Assembly (NCBI RefSeq): GCF_001411555.2
Contig: NC_049912.1
Coordinates: forward strand, 27,475,722-27,539,721
Direction of reading: 5' to 3'
Origin: Juglans regia
Taxonomy: Eukaryota; Streptophyta; Magnoliopsida; Fagales; Juglandaceae
DNA length: 64,000 nucleotides
The notes below the pieces were generated by a model. That model was not told the DNA's origin. It was given only the letters and a program-made list of their open reading frames with translations, and did no database searches. How positions within the stretch are numbered: the stretch's first letter is position 1; each line of letters starts with the position of its first letter. Shown here one piece after another: positions 25,510 through 35,823 of the stretch. Both the position numbers and the translations under genes were made by a program.

Positions 25510-26194
25510 TGTTCTAGACCCTACCCTAGAACTCCCTCTCTTTTTGCAATGACTTTCAAATTATCAAGATATCATTTAGCCCTCTAATTTGAAACGTAAG
25601 ATGTAATTTATTCTCTCGGTAAGATCTAACAGCTAAGACCTTACATGATCTTAACGGTTAAATTTTTAAAAGATGGGGAAAATTTTAGTAGGAGTTGTAA
25701 TTTGAGGGGACAAATTTGTTAGTTTGCTAGTTATTGAAAAAGAAGTGGCAGTTTGGGGACTAAATTTTTTTCCCTTAAAATGTTGTTTTAAGCTTTGATA
25801 TATATATATATATATATTCCACATTTTTGCTGAAATTTTCTTGTTGCAAGGGAGAATGTAAATTCGAAAGTTCAAAGCATAGAGAATGTTCAAAAGCTAT
25901 CCAATAGCAAGCGTCTTGAGCCTAAAATCTTAGTTTTTAGTGACTTGAGAATAACTGGTGTTAAGGTATATGTTGTTTTCGTATAATGGAGACTAGTGTC
26001 TAATTCGAAGTAAGGACATGCAATGCAATTATACAGAACCTCAAGGCAATTTGCTATTATTTTCTGTCTATTTCATCGTGTGGTTATAATATCATTGGAA
26101 AAAAAAATCATTTCTGCTTACTTGCAGGTACCAGTTTAGCCCAAGTTGTTGTGACAACAGTTCTGAAGTTTTAGTTTGTTGATTTGATTTTTCA

Positions 26195-27409
26195 ATGGGG
26201 GATGCGGAAAATGCCCTTCCTCTTTCAAAAAAGAGGGCCGCTGGAAGGGAACTCACTAAAGATACTGCTGGTCTTGATGATGAGGAAGATGCTCCTGAAC
26301 AAGAGACTGGAACTTTCAAGAGGGCCAGTGAGGAGGTGCTGTCAACCAGAAGAATTGTCAGAGTTCGTCGAAATCAGACCACATCAACCCCCTCTTCCAA
26401 TCCATTTGCCGGGATTCATTTAGTGCCTCCTACAGAGTCCAATGCAACCTCAACTGTTAGCAGTGTAGCACAGGCTGCTGATGTGAAGACGGTTTCAGAT
26501 GATGTAGATGGAAAAGACGAGGAAATTGAGCAGTCAGAGAGCAAAATCAATGGGGCAGAGGATGAATCTTCAGCAGATAAGGAGAATGCTGTGGAGAAGG
26601 AGAACAGCAATATTGGAATCGAGGCAGCTGGACCTGATGAACAACCGGCAAAAGAAAATTCTGAAAATGAAGAGAAGAAAGATATTGAAAGCGAAACCGT
26701 GAATTCAGGTGTGGAAGGTACCCCTTTGAGTTCATTCCAACAGCTTTCGAGCAGCAAAAATGCCTTCACCGGCCTTGCAGGAACTGGAATTTCCACTTCT
26801 ACCTTTTCCTTTGGTTCTATTTCAACGGATGGATCAACACTCAGTACTGCTTCTGTGTCTCTTTTTGGAGTGAAAGATGACAAGCCTTTTGGTCTGGGCC
26901 TCTCTAATAATGGAAGTTCTTCAATTTTTGGCACTTCGGGCGCTTCAACTGTTTCGAAGAGTGAGGGAACTGGTTTTCCATCAATGCAAGAGGTTGCGAT
27001 TGAGACTGGGGAAGAACACGAGGAGGTGGTTTTCACTGCCGATTCAGTGTTGTTCGAATTTGTTGATGGGGGTTGGAAGGAACGTGGGAAAGGCGAACTA
27101 AAAGTTAATGTGTCCACAACTGGGACTGAAAGAGCCCGAGTTCTTATGCGAGCCAGAGGAAATTACAGGTTAATTTTGAATGCTAGTCTTTACCCGGACA
27201 TGAAGCTCACAAATATGGAGAAGAAAGGCATCACTTTTGCCTGTATTAATAGTGCTAGCGAAGGAAAGGATGGTCTGTCTACATTTGCTTTGAAGTTCAA
27301 GGACGGTTCCATAGTGGAGGAGTTTCGAGCTGCTGTTACCGCACATAAAGGTAAGGTGTCGACGGTTCTGAAGACTCCAGAAAACTCCCCCAAGGCTTCT
27401 GATGACTGA
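26195..27409 (+). CDS. NUP50: NUP50-like nuclear pore protein with Ran-binding domain
   Basis: A single-exon frame of 404 residues. The N-terminus has basic motifs typical of plant NUP50 (SKKRAAGRELTKD near residue 10, RRIVRVRRN near 52). A long acidic, lysine- and serine-rich linker follows (about 85-165), then a sparse FG-repeat segment (residues about 205-250; FGSIS, SLFGVK, PFGLGL, SIFGTSG). The C-terminal Ran-binding domain of RanBP1 type runs from about 275 to 398 (VLFEFVDGGWKERGKGELKV; ARGNYRLILNASLYPDMKL). NUP50 is a mobile nuclear-basket nucleoporin that assists importin/Ran-dependent transport. The start is the first ATG after a likely UTR splice acceptor at 26127, and it matches the MGDAENALP start of the family. 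The start codon context and acidic linker look normal; no breaks were seen. Confidence 0.93.
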   Translation: MGDAENALPLSKKRAAGRELTKDTAGLDDEEDAPEQETGTFKRASEEVLSTRRIVRVRRNQTTSTPSSNPFAGIHLVPPTESNATSTVSSVAQAADVKTVSDDVDGKDEEIEQSESKINGAEDESSADKENAVEKENSNIGIEAAGPDEQPAKENSENEEKKDIESETVNSGVEGTPLSSFQQLSSSKNAFTGLAGTGISTSTFSFGSISTDGSTLSTASVSLFGVKDDKPFGLGLSNNGSSSIFGTSGASTVSKSEGTGFPSMQEVAIETGEEHEEVVFTADSVLFEFVDGGWKERGKGELKVNVSTTGTERARVLMRARGNYRLILNASLYPDMKLTNMEKKGITFACINSASEGKDGLSTFALKFKDGSIVEEFRAAVTAHKGKVSTVLKTPENSPKASDD

Positions 27410-28725
27410 AAGGTGCTCCCATGTTGTACACGGGGTGGAAATCCTTTCTCCCCTTGCAAGAGAAGTTGATTCAGAATTCGGAACTCCTAGTCCGTCTGTC
27501 GCGGAGTTTACAGAGTCTTTTCCTTTTTGTTGTAGTTTAATTTCAGTGAGGAGAAATTCTGTTGACGTCATTTTGGATAAATCTTGGTTCAGACTGCATA
27601 ATTTGAGCTTGAAAGACATTGATGTTGGTCGCAGATTTATGTAGTTCCCTAAATCTGGGATATATTTCGAGTTGTAATGTCATATGTTGGATATTTTCTT
27701 GCTCCCAAAAATCAAAAAGTGGATAACCAGATTGCCTTGTTGATTGGATTGGAGTGATTTCATTGTATTTCCTTCTTCTTCTTCTTCTTCTTCTTCTTCT
27801 TTTTTGGCTTTGTTAATGGTTGTCAAGTCCTCGGGTTGGCTCGAAACCCGAGTGGTAAGGGTCTTGATCTCATCTTTGTGGTATGTCTCCTTTGGGTTTC
27901 AGATCTGTAGCTTTAGATTCAAACGATTTTCAGAAGCTATGTTCCAATGGTTTTTCTTGTAAAATTTGGCTGTCCTTCGTTTTGCCTTTTATTCTCCCCA
28001 TAATACCAGACAACTACGACTGCTATTACACAGAGGTGAATAGGGAACACTTCTGATTGTTGTAAATAATATTCGGCTTGTTGACCAGGTGTATCCGGCG
28101 CTTTTTTAGCAATTTTAATATTAGTTGCGTATCCACCATGTTTTGTGCATGTTTGTTTGTAACGTACATATGTACTATGATACTCGAAAATCTGTTCACT
28201 TTTTATTTCCTTGTTTCCATATGTTGGTGCATGGCTCGACTTCAGTGTAGATTGTAAAAAGAAATTCTTGTAAAATAAATTTAACGTATTACTTTAATAA
28301 TTAAGCTACGTAAGTTGTGCAAATTTTCTTGTTTAAAATTTATTTATTTATTTATTTTAGTTGGGTAGAGGGTTTTGAACTCTAGATCTCCATTTTGAAG
28401 GTTGGAGATTATGTCAATCAGATCATATGTCTTTGTCCTTGTTTAAAATTTATTACATACAATTATGTTTGAGAATATCTTAAATCCCATTAAAAAAAAA
28501 AAACTTAGACAGGCAAAATTAGAAAAAGAAAACACATAATAGAATCAAATGAATTTAATAAATTAAATAGGAACAAATAAATAGTTCCAGGTATTACCAA
28601 ATACATGGATGATAAATTAAGCTTAAAGCTCACAATATTCAGGACATGACCTTTCGATAATATACGATTTCTGGGCACTCCTTTCTTGTGTAATTATTTG
28701 CGTCACAACAACCAGAAACCAAACT
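27410..28725. other. NUP50 3' region and intergenic DNA
   Basis: The 3' untranslated region of NUP50 probably reaches about 27700. A CTT microsatellite lies at about 27773-27800. A possible partial SINE head (GGTTGGCTCGAAACCCGAGT) starts near 27834. From 28260 on it is AT-rich. Confidence 0.5.
28359..28440 (-). repeat. tRNA-related short repeat, copy 2
   Basis: Same block order as the repeat at 1690-1775: GGGTAGAGGGTTTTGAACTC, then CATTTTGAAGGTTGGAG, then ATGTCAATCAGATCATATG. In reverse complement it has a degenerate B-box. It is diverged and lacks recognisable ends. Confidence 0.35.
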
Positions 28726-28868
28726 CTAACTCCTAGGCCCTTGAGGAGGACTCTGACTCTTGCAAATCTTCGAGCAATTTATCATACAATTACCCACTTC
28801 ATCTCCATCTACGAAATAGAACAGAGCAAAAACAACAAAATAAATACATTAACAAAGACCAGCTTATT

Positions 28869-28907
<39 letters not shown>

Positions 28908-29205
28908 TACTTGGGTGTTTTTGGGTGCTGATTTTGGAGCACTTGGACTCAGCACAGCGAATCCTACAGTTAACAATGCGCTTCGCTGATTCGTTGCCGG
29001 ATTCAAATCGAACGAACGCGGGCTTCATGCCTTTTTTCAAGCACTTGAAGGAGCACGAAAATGGAGGCTGGTAGGAATCCAGACAACAGAGACTGAAGCA
29101 ACTTTCATACTTCTGCTTATCGTAGGCTGTGGAATCCTTCACAACCATCCCCAGCATCAAAGAAATCACCACAATTGCTACTGATCTAAGTCTCGTTTCC
29201 TCCAT
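28726..29205 (-). CDS. Thionin-like cysteine-rich secreted peptide
   Basis: Two exons on the minus strand: 29205-28911 and 28808-28726, joined in phase 1 to about 125 residues. The first ~28 residues form a signal peptide (hydrophobic core VAIVVISLMLGMVV, cleavage likely near STA-YD). The mature part has eleven cysteines, with clusters CFSLCC, CSFKC, CRIRC and, in exon 2, CMINCSKIC, as in plant thionin-like proteins. These are small extracellular proteins usually linked to defence; the specific role here is unknown. The acceptor is TTTCGTAG and the donor is AA|GTATAT. If the intron is not removed, the frame runs into a GA/CT microsatellite and ends in a Ser-Leu repeat, losing the last cysteine cluster. 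The exon 2 cysteine pattern is the main reason I prefer the spliced model. Confidence 0.8.
28872..28905. repeat. GA microsatellite inside the thionin-like intron
   Basis: About 16 uninterrupted GA units on the plus strand. It begins six bases from the splice donor of the minus-strand gene, so length changes alter the intron next to its 5' splice site. Confidence 0.9.
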
Positions 29206-30023
29206 TACTATTTCTTCTTCTTCTTCTTCTTCTTCTTCTTCCCACTAATATGATTTCCCAATTAAGTTGAATGATGCCTCGTCTGTTGTGTATTTCAATG
29301 AATTGGGAGAACCAACCGAGGAACTTAAATATGGCAGATACCTGAATTCTAGAACTTTGCTTACCTAAATGACTTTGTACAATGTGCTTAAAATAGACAA
29401 TTGCATAATTTGACCAACCTAACTTCTATTTACATACAACTGTATTCAAAACTAACATGTAACTAACTAACTACTAATATATTTGTCTACAACTAATCAA
29501 CCCAACCACAATCAGTTAGCATCTTATCTTATAGAATCTTCCAAACTAAGTTAGCGGCTCAATAGTAAGGTCATTTAAGTCATTTCATTAAATAAAATTT
29601 TAAATAATTTTCTATTTTTTTAATATGTGCAATGCCCCATAATACTAAATCTAATATTTAATACAAATTACAATGAATTATTTATATTTTAAATATTTTT
29701 TTAAGATCTTGCAAAATTGAGATAAAAAATTTGCATTGAAGCGTCATTTTATGTTGTTGTATAAAATATAAATTTAAAAAAAAAACTTTATTTAAAGATT
29801 TTATTGAAAATTTTGAAAATTATTTCTTATAATAATTTATATTTTATTATATTATAATTATGGTTACTTAAATTTTACTTTAGGCCTCAATTTGTATTGA
29901 GCTGCCCTGCTAAGTTACTAACTAATCCTCCTATCCAATATGTCTTACTCGTTTCAATACTAACTAATACGTAATTGTATTTCTTTTAAGGGTCTACGTA
30001 ATTGTATTTCTTTTAAGGGTCAT
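29206..30023. other. Upstream of the thionin-like gene, no other gene seen
   Basis: A CTT/GAA-type microsatellite sits at about 29213-29240, within the probable 5' leader. A 27 bp tandem duplication (unit ACGTAATTGTATTTCTTTTA, then AGGGTC) occurs at about 29968-30020. The rest is AT-rich without coding signal. Confidence 0.5.
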
Positions 30024-30325
30024 GCTATAGCCCCCGCTGGGCTTAGTATGTATTTTTTTAATTTATTTTTTATATAGATTTTTTTTACACTCTTAAATAT
30101 TTTTAAAAAATAAAATAAATTAAAAATATTATTAAAAAATACTTCCTTAATCAGAAAGTAAAAAAATATATATATTTTACTTCGTGATTAAGGAAGTATT
30201 TTTTAATAATATTGTAATTTTTATTTGATTTTTTAAAATATTTAAAATTATTAAAAATATCTATATAAAAAAAATACATATAAAAAAACACTAGAGCGCA
30301 ACGGAAGCTTCCAGCGGGGCATCTA
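30024..30325. mobile_element. Foldback MITE (long inverted repeat)
   Basis: The two halves are near reverse complements. Left outer arm is GCCCCCGCTGG, right outer arm is CCAGCGGGGC. The inner arms AATACTTCCTTAATCAGAAAG and ACTTCGTGATTAAGGAAGTA meet around 30165-30190. The core is AT-rich and the whole can fold into one hairpin of about 300 bases. It has no coding capacity and lies in an intergenic region. Confidence 0.7.
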
Positions 30326-31287
30326 ACATTTTCCTTCTTTTAATTCGTAATTGTATTCCTTTCATAAAAGAAATGCATCGACATGTAATTTAAAGTTAGA
30401 AAATACTATTTTGATAAGTTCCGAAAAGATATTTTATAAAATGACATGGCAGTATCACGTCATCAGGATCAAATGTTAATCGTGTACATTGACATGGATG
30501 CCGTGTTAATAAAAGTTAACCCCAATGCTAATGGAATCATTGAAATTATCATTCATATAGAGTTATTGTCATCGTCTCAATCATGGCTCATCATGATTCT
30601 TAAAAGGGATATTTTATCCAATTTGAACGATTTAATTAAGGTTATTTGTAATAATTTTAACTTTAGGATATAATTCACCCGCTTGTGAGAATGATTAATT
30701 GTAGAGGATCCTATTAATTTGTTTCACAACAGATTAGAAGTGTCGAATTAAAGGAATTCAATGCAATCATTAAAAAGGTTTATTGGAAGAAAAAAGAAAA
30801 AGAAAAATGTTAAATGTGCTTATGAAAAATTTACAAAAAAAATTTAATTCTCTATATGTCAATTGTTGATATGTTATAAATTTTAAATTTTAAATTTTTT
30901 AAAAAATAAAATAAAATAAAATTAATATTATAAATAAAACTATAAATATACGTAAAACTATTAAAAAAAATGTAATCATAAAAGCGAAGATGCGCTTTTT
31001 CCCATAACAAGGAAAGAGCAAGACGTGAGACAAGGTAAAGGCATCAAACAACGAGATTCCTTTATATTTTTATATTATCGATAATGTCGTTATTTTAAGA
31101 TTTATTTTTATTTATAAGATTTATTTTATTAATTTTCTTTTAAAATTAAATTTAAATTCCAAATTTTATAATTTTTAATATATTAATAACTGACATGTTG
31201 AGAAGTAAATTTTTTATAAAATTTTCTTAAATATATTTAATATTTTTCATATTTTAATGTAATTGTTATCACAACGTACAAGAATTA
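30326..31287. other. Intergenic, no gene seen
   Basis: AT-rich. A 75-codon frame at 30446-30673 lacks any recognisable domain or homology and I do not call it. Confidence 0.5.
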
Positions 31288-31472
31288 GGATGTGTTTGAA
31301 TGTTGAAGTGAGTTGAGTTGAGTTAAGATGATAAAATATTATTAGAATATTATTTTTTAATATTATTATTATTTTGAGATTTAAAAAAATTAAATTATTT
31401 ATTATATTTTTTGTTAAAATTTAAAAAAATTATAATGATAAGTTGAGATAAGTTTGAAATCTAAACTCACTC
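31288..31472. mobile_element. Tourist-like MITE with TTA duplication
   Basis: The ends are GGATGTGTTTGAATG and, reverse-complemented, GAGTGAGTTTAGATTTC. It is flanked by TTA at 31285-31287 and TTA at 31473-31475, the three-base duplication expected of PIF/Harbinger-type elements. The inner sequence is the family core (GAGTTGAGTTGAG, AAAATATTATTAGAATATTA, AAATTATTTATTATATTTT). Confidence 0.75.
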
Positions 31473-31475
31473 TTA

Positions 31476-32370
31476 ATGACTCTCGATTCCCCTGACTTTG
31501 ATCCAATAATTTTATTATATTTAATTGTACTTGTCACATGTCATATTTTAATTGGATGTCATTTAAATAAATGATATATGAAACGTTATTTTCAATATCA
31601 CACATTAAAAATAAAATAAAAAACTCTAAATATATTATAAAAAATTCTATATTTTAGATTATTTACTTCATTGCCATCATGGCCACCAAACGTGCCTTTC
31701 TACCATGTTCACGGCATTATGCTCACCGTTGTGGTGGGTTTTGTTAGGCCATTTCTCGATATGTATGTGTAACTTGTATTTTCTTCGATCCTATAACAAT
31801 TTAATTTCCGTACATATTTCAAAATAACCAATCCATTCCTTACATTTATGGCATTTTTATTGGGCCCAGCCACACAATTTATAATTAGAGTCTCCTAAAA
31901 TTTAATATAAATAGATTAGTTGTGTTTAGGTAATAAGGTGATTTCAGATATTCTGTAAATAGTAATAAAAAAATATTAAATAGTAGTGAAAAGTATGTAA
32001 AAAGTAATGATAAAATAATAAATAGTAATAGGGTGTTCTCACTATCCAAACGATTTATAACTTTCCAAAAATAGAAATGATATTTGCATTCATAAAATAT
32101 GCAATCGCGCACTCATTTTGAAAAGGGTGAGTATATATGAGATCTACATGAAAAAAAAATTAATTTTTTAACGATGAATCTCACTTTTTTTCTAAATGAG
32201 TGCGTGACACTTATACAATTCATCACTATATCTAATATTATTTCTCAAAAAATATGGAACTATAGCCATGGGCAAACAATCCTATGCAAAAATATGCCCG
32301 TCTTGGACTAGGTACTTCCAATCTGGATTGTGGTCCTTATTGGGCCGAGTTATTTACACTTTACATGTCA
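31476..32370. other. Intergenic, no gene seen
   Basis: AT-rich non-coding DNA with no repeat family I can define. Confidence 0.5.
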
Positions 32371-33730
32371 TTATATTGGTTAGGTGGGCTTTTCACTATA
32401 TATGTATATGAAAAAGTCCAGATTCAGTCGCATTGGGTAAGCACTGGGTAAGCCCGCTGATATGGCAAAAAAATTGAAACGCATCGTTTTGTCCCCAACA
32501 CGAACTCTTCCTCACTCCCTCCCTCAATTTCCATCTCCCTCTCTGCATTTTCATTCCTCTCTTCTTCTTCTTATTCTTCTTCACCATTACGCCTTCCTTC
32601 TATCTCTCTGTTTCTCCTTTTCTCTCTCTTTCCATTACCGAACTAGCCTACATCTCTCATTGTATTGCTGTCTCCATTTGTTCCTCTCTTTCTCAACATG
32701 GTCTCTTTCTATCCCTGCCCCGATTTCTCCATCTCCTCTATCAGTTTCTCTTTCTCATTTTCTTTTTCTTTACCCCTTGGCCATATACCTTCATTGTGCC
32801 CCTTCTCTTAGCACGGTGAACACCAACAATAACAGCAAGGGTAAACAAAGAAGAAGTGTTTCGCCTAAACAAAGACGATGGTTATGTTGAAATATTTTTT
32901 GTTATTTTATTTATTTTTTATTTCCTATATATAGATCTTTTTCTCGATTTGTGTTCATCGAAATCGATTTTTTGTTGTTGGGTTTCTCAGTTGGATGTGA
33001 AATTTGTAGACCTCATCGAAAAGTGTTAGATGTAGATGTGGATGTTCGAGTTGTCTTGTTCTTCGATTTGGTAAAAATATGCGATTTCTATTATTGGAGT
33101 TGTTAATGTAGATATAATTTGAAGAAGATTGTAATATCTTCAGTCCCCTATTTGGGGTTTTTTCCCTCATGCAAGGAAGACGACGGTTGTGTGGGGGAAT
33201 TTTTTTTTTTTTTTTTCATTTGTTTGTTCAATTTTTGTTTGTCGAAGTAGAATTTTTTTTTTTTTTTTTTGGTTTCTCATTGGGAGGCCTCAAGGGAGGG
33301 AGGCGCTTTGAGTGGACTTCAGCTTTGACGAATGGAAACGCAGAGAGAGAGATGGAAACTGAGGGAATGAGGGAGAAGAAGAAGAAACGGGAAGACGAAG
33401 CACAGATGTGATGTATTCTTGTTGGCGACTACAATGGACAGACGAGCCAACCAATTCCTATGTATTTTAGTTTCAACCTTGATCTTCTTCCTGGGGATAT
33501 CAACCACCTGGAGTTGATTTTTGTTGCTATTGAGGAGGAAATGAAGACACCCACCAACGAAAACAATGGAGAAGACAACCTTTCTCTACGTTTCTCTTCT
33601 ATTTTTATTTTGGTCTTTTTTTTTTTATATATATATTTTAAAGCCGTTTGCGCGCCGCTTACATAGGACGACTGTACATAGTAGTTTTGATCCATATATT
33701 GGTTAGGTGGGCCTTTCACTATATCTATAT
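32371..33730. repeat. Segment bounded by a ~35 bp direct repeat, possibly a non-autonomous TIR element
   Basis: ATATTGGTTAGGTGGGC followed by TTTCACTATAT occurs at about 32371-32400 and again at about 33694-33722. Just inside are weak inverted ends (CAGTCGCATTGGGTAAGC near 32426; reverse complement of the right side CAGTCGTCCTATGTAAGC near 33677). The interior is strongly pyrimidine-rich (32500-32800) and then mixed, with open frames on both strands that look like composition effects. It could be a Mutator-like non-autonomous element or a pseudogene; I cannot tell which. Confidence 0.35.
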
Positions 33731-34461
33731 ATTATATTGATTACATGTCATTATCTTTGTTACATACTTGTAAGTTGTAATATTGTCTAATGCAAAGCAA
33801 AGGAGTTTTGCTACACAACTATTTACTGTTCACGCAACATTCGCACTCCAGGCTACGCGGTTTTTTTTTTTTTTTTCCAAAGAAAAGAAAACGTGTGTTT
33901 TGATCTAGTCTAGAAGGTTCATCCCCACCCCCGCGTTCTTCTTCACTTCTTTAGAAGGCTAATGCCCCTCACTATTTCAACAAAATCATTTGTATACTTG
34001 AAATCACAAAAAGAATCAACCAGATAAATCAATACAACCAGTCGCAATAAAATCAGTGTACGTGCAAAAAAATTACACGAGATCTAACAAAAATCAACCT
34101 TTTCAAAAAAATAGTGTTACCATGCGATCTGGGTTGGTGACTTGGTGTCCATGCGTCTGGAGACAGATTTGGGTTGAGGGAGAGAGAACTGTGGCTGGGT
34201 GAGGGGCATTTAACATTAAAACATCACCCATTTGGAGGATGATTCTGAAGGTTTCATGGGTATTGTTGGCATTGAATTCCTTGAAGCTCTCGACGCAATC
34301 ACCGCCCTGGAGAAGGAAAGTTGGAGTACTTTATTGTGAGAATCAAAGAGTTGTTGCTTGTGAGAACCGTAGGAGAGAATAATGGGCTTGAACAAAGGAT
34401 TCGATGGGAATAAAAGAGCTGCTGCTTGTGAGAGCCATTATTAGTTTGCTTCTTTCTCTTA
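33731..34461. other. Intergenic, no gene seen
   Basis: No supported gene. Mixed composition, with a poly-T tract near 33861-33875. Confidence 0.5.
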
Positions 34462-35820
34462 GGATACATTTGGGTAATGAGAAGTGTTGAGAAGTATTGA
34501 GAATGTTTGTGAATAGTTATGAGTAGAGATTGGAGTGAGTTTGTGGGTCCCATTGAGAGTATTTTGAGTTGTTTGGATGTGTTAAGTATGTTGAGTTGTT
34601 GACTTTTGAGTAGGTAGTTGAAAAATGTGTGGGTCCCATAAATATTATAGTGATTTTATTTTTAGTAATAAATATAATAATGATTTTATTATAGTGATTT
34701 TTTAATATTAATAAATATTGTAGTGATTTTATTTTACTTTATATATAATAATGATAAATATTATAATGATTTTATTTTTAATTTATATATAATTGTGATA
34801 AATATTATAATGATTTTATTTATATATATAATAGTTATAAATATTATAGTAATGTTATTTTTTATTTATATATTATAGTGATTTTATTTTTAATTTATAT
34901 ATAATAGTGATAAATATTATAGTATTTTATTTTTTATTTATATATAATAGTGATTTTATTTTTTATTTATATATAATAGAGATAAATAATGATTTTATTT
35001 TTTATTTATATATTATAATGATTTTATTTTTTATTTATATTTAATAGTGATAAATATTATAGTAATTTTATTTTTTATTTTTTATTTATATATTATAGCG
35101 ATTTTATTTTTTATTTATATATAATAGTGATAAATATTTTTTATTTATATATTATAATGATTTTATTTTTTATTTATATATTATAGTGATTTTATTTTTT
35201 ATTTATATATAATAGTGATAAATATTTTTTATTTATATATTATAGTGATTTTATTTATTTATTTATATGTTATAGTGATTTTATTTTTTATTTATATATT
35301 ATAATGATTTTATTTTTTATTTATATATTATAGCGATTTTATTTTTTATTTATATATAATAGAGATAAATATTTTTTATTTATATATTATAGTGATTTAT
35401 TTTTTGTTTATATATTATAGTGATTTTATTTATTATTTATATATTATAATGATTTTATTTTTTATTTATATATTATAGCGATTTTATTTTTTATTTATAT
35501 ATTATAGTGATTTATTTTTTATTTATATATAATAGTGATAAATATTTTTTATTTATATATTATAGTGATTTATTTATTTATATATTATAATGATTTTTTA
35601 TATATATTTAATAGTGATAAATATTATAGTGATTTTATTTTTTATTTATATATAATAGTGATAAGTATTATAGAATGTTTGTGAATAGTTATGAGTAGAG
35701 ATTGAAGTGAGTTTGTGGGTCCCATTGAGAGTATTTTAAGTTGTTTGGTATGTGAAGTATTTTCAAAAGTACAAAAATACTTAAAAAATGTTGAGGATAC
35801 TTGGTTACCCAAACACAGCC
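34462..35820. mobile_element. MITE expanded by an internal AT-rich minisatellite
   Basis: The ends are inverted: GGATACATTTGGGTAA on the left, and on the right, reverse-complemented, GGCTGTGTTTGGGTAA. TTA flanks both sides (34459-34461 and 35821-35823). Subterminal blocks are repeated directly: TTGTGAATAGTTATGAGTAG and GTTTGTGGGTCCCATTGAGA occur near 34506-34560 and near 35680-35732. Between them, about 34640-35660 is a long, irregular tandem array of TTTTATTTATATATTATAGTGA-type units. Confidence 0.75.
34640..35660. repeat. AT-rich minisatellite array
   Basis: Dozens of variants of a ~20-30 bp unit built from GATTTTATTTTTTATTTATA and TATTATAGTGA / TAATAGTGATAAATA. Units vary in length, giving higher-order patterns. 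It lies wholly inside the MITE at 34462-35820. Confidence 0.9.
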
Positions 35821-35823
35821 TTA

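Larger units (their letters stand above)
23091..26127 (+). other. Probable 5' leader exon and long 5'UTR intron of NUP50
   Basis: The sequence CTTTGATTTGGTCTTAG|GTAACT near 23190 looks like a leader exon end. TTACTTGCAG just before 26128 is a good acceptor upstream of the NUP50 start. If they are joined, a ~2.9 kb 5'UTR intron holds three SINEs and a pyrimidine-rich fragment. This is inferred from splice-site wording only; transcript data would settle it. Confidence 0.4.

Noticed and set aside
26416..27117. Long open frame on the minus strand (233 codons)
   Set aside because: It is antisense to the NUP50 coding exon, and its Ser/Pro-rich content is the complement of the acidic linker and FG region. 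It is a shadow.
32462..32890. 142-codon plus-strand frame beginning MAKKLKRIV
   Set aside because: Its content is Ser/Leu/Phe from a pyrimidine-rich tract, with no domain and no splice structure. It is explained by composition.
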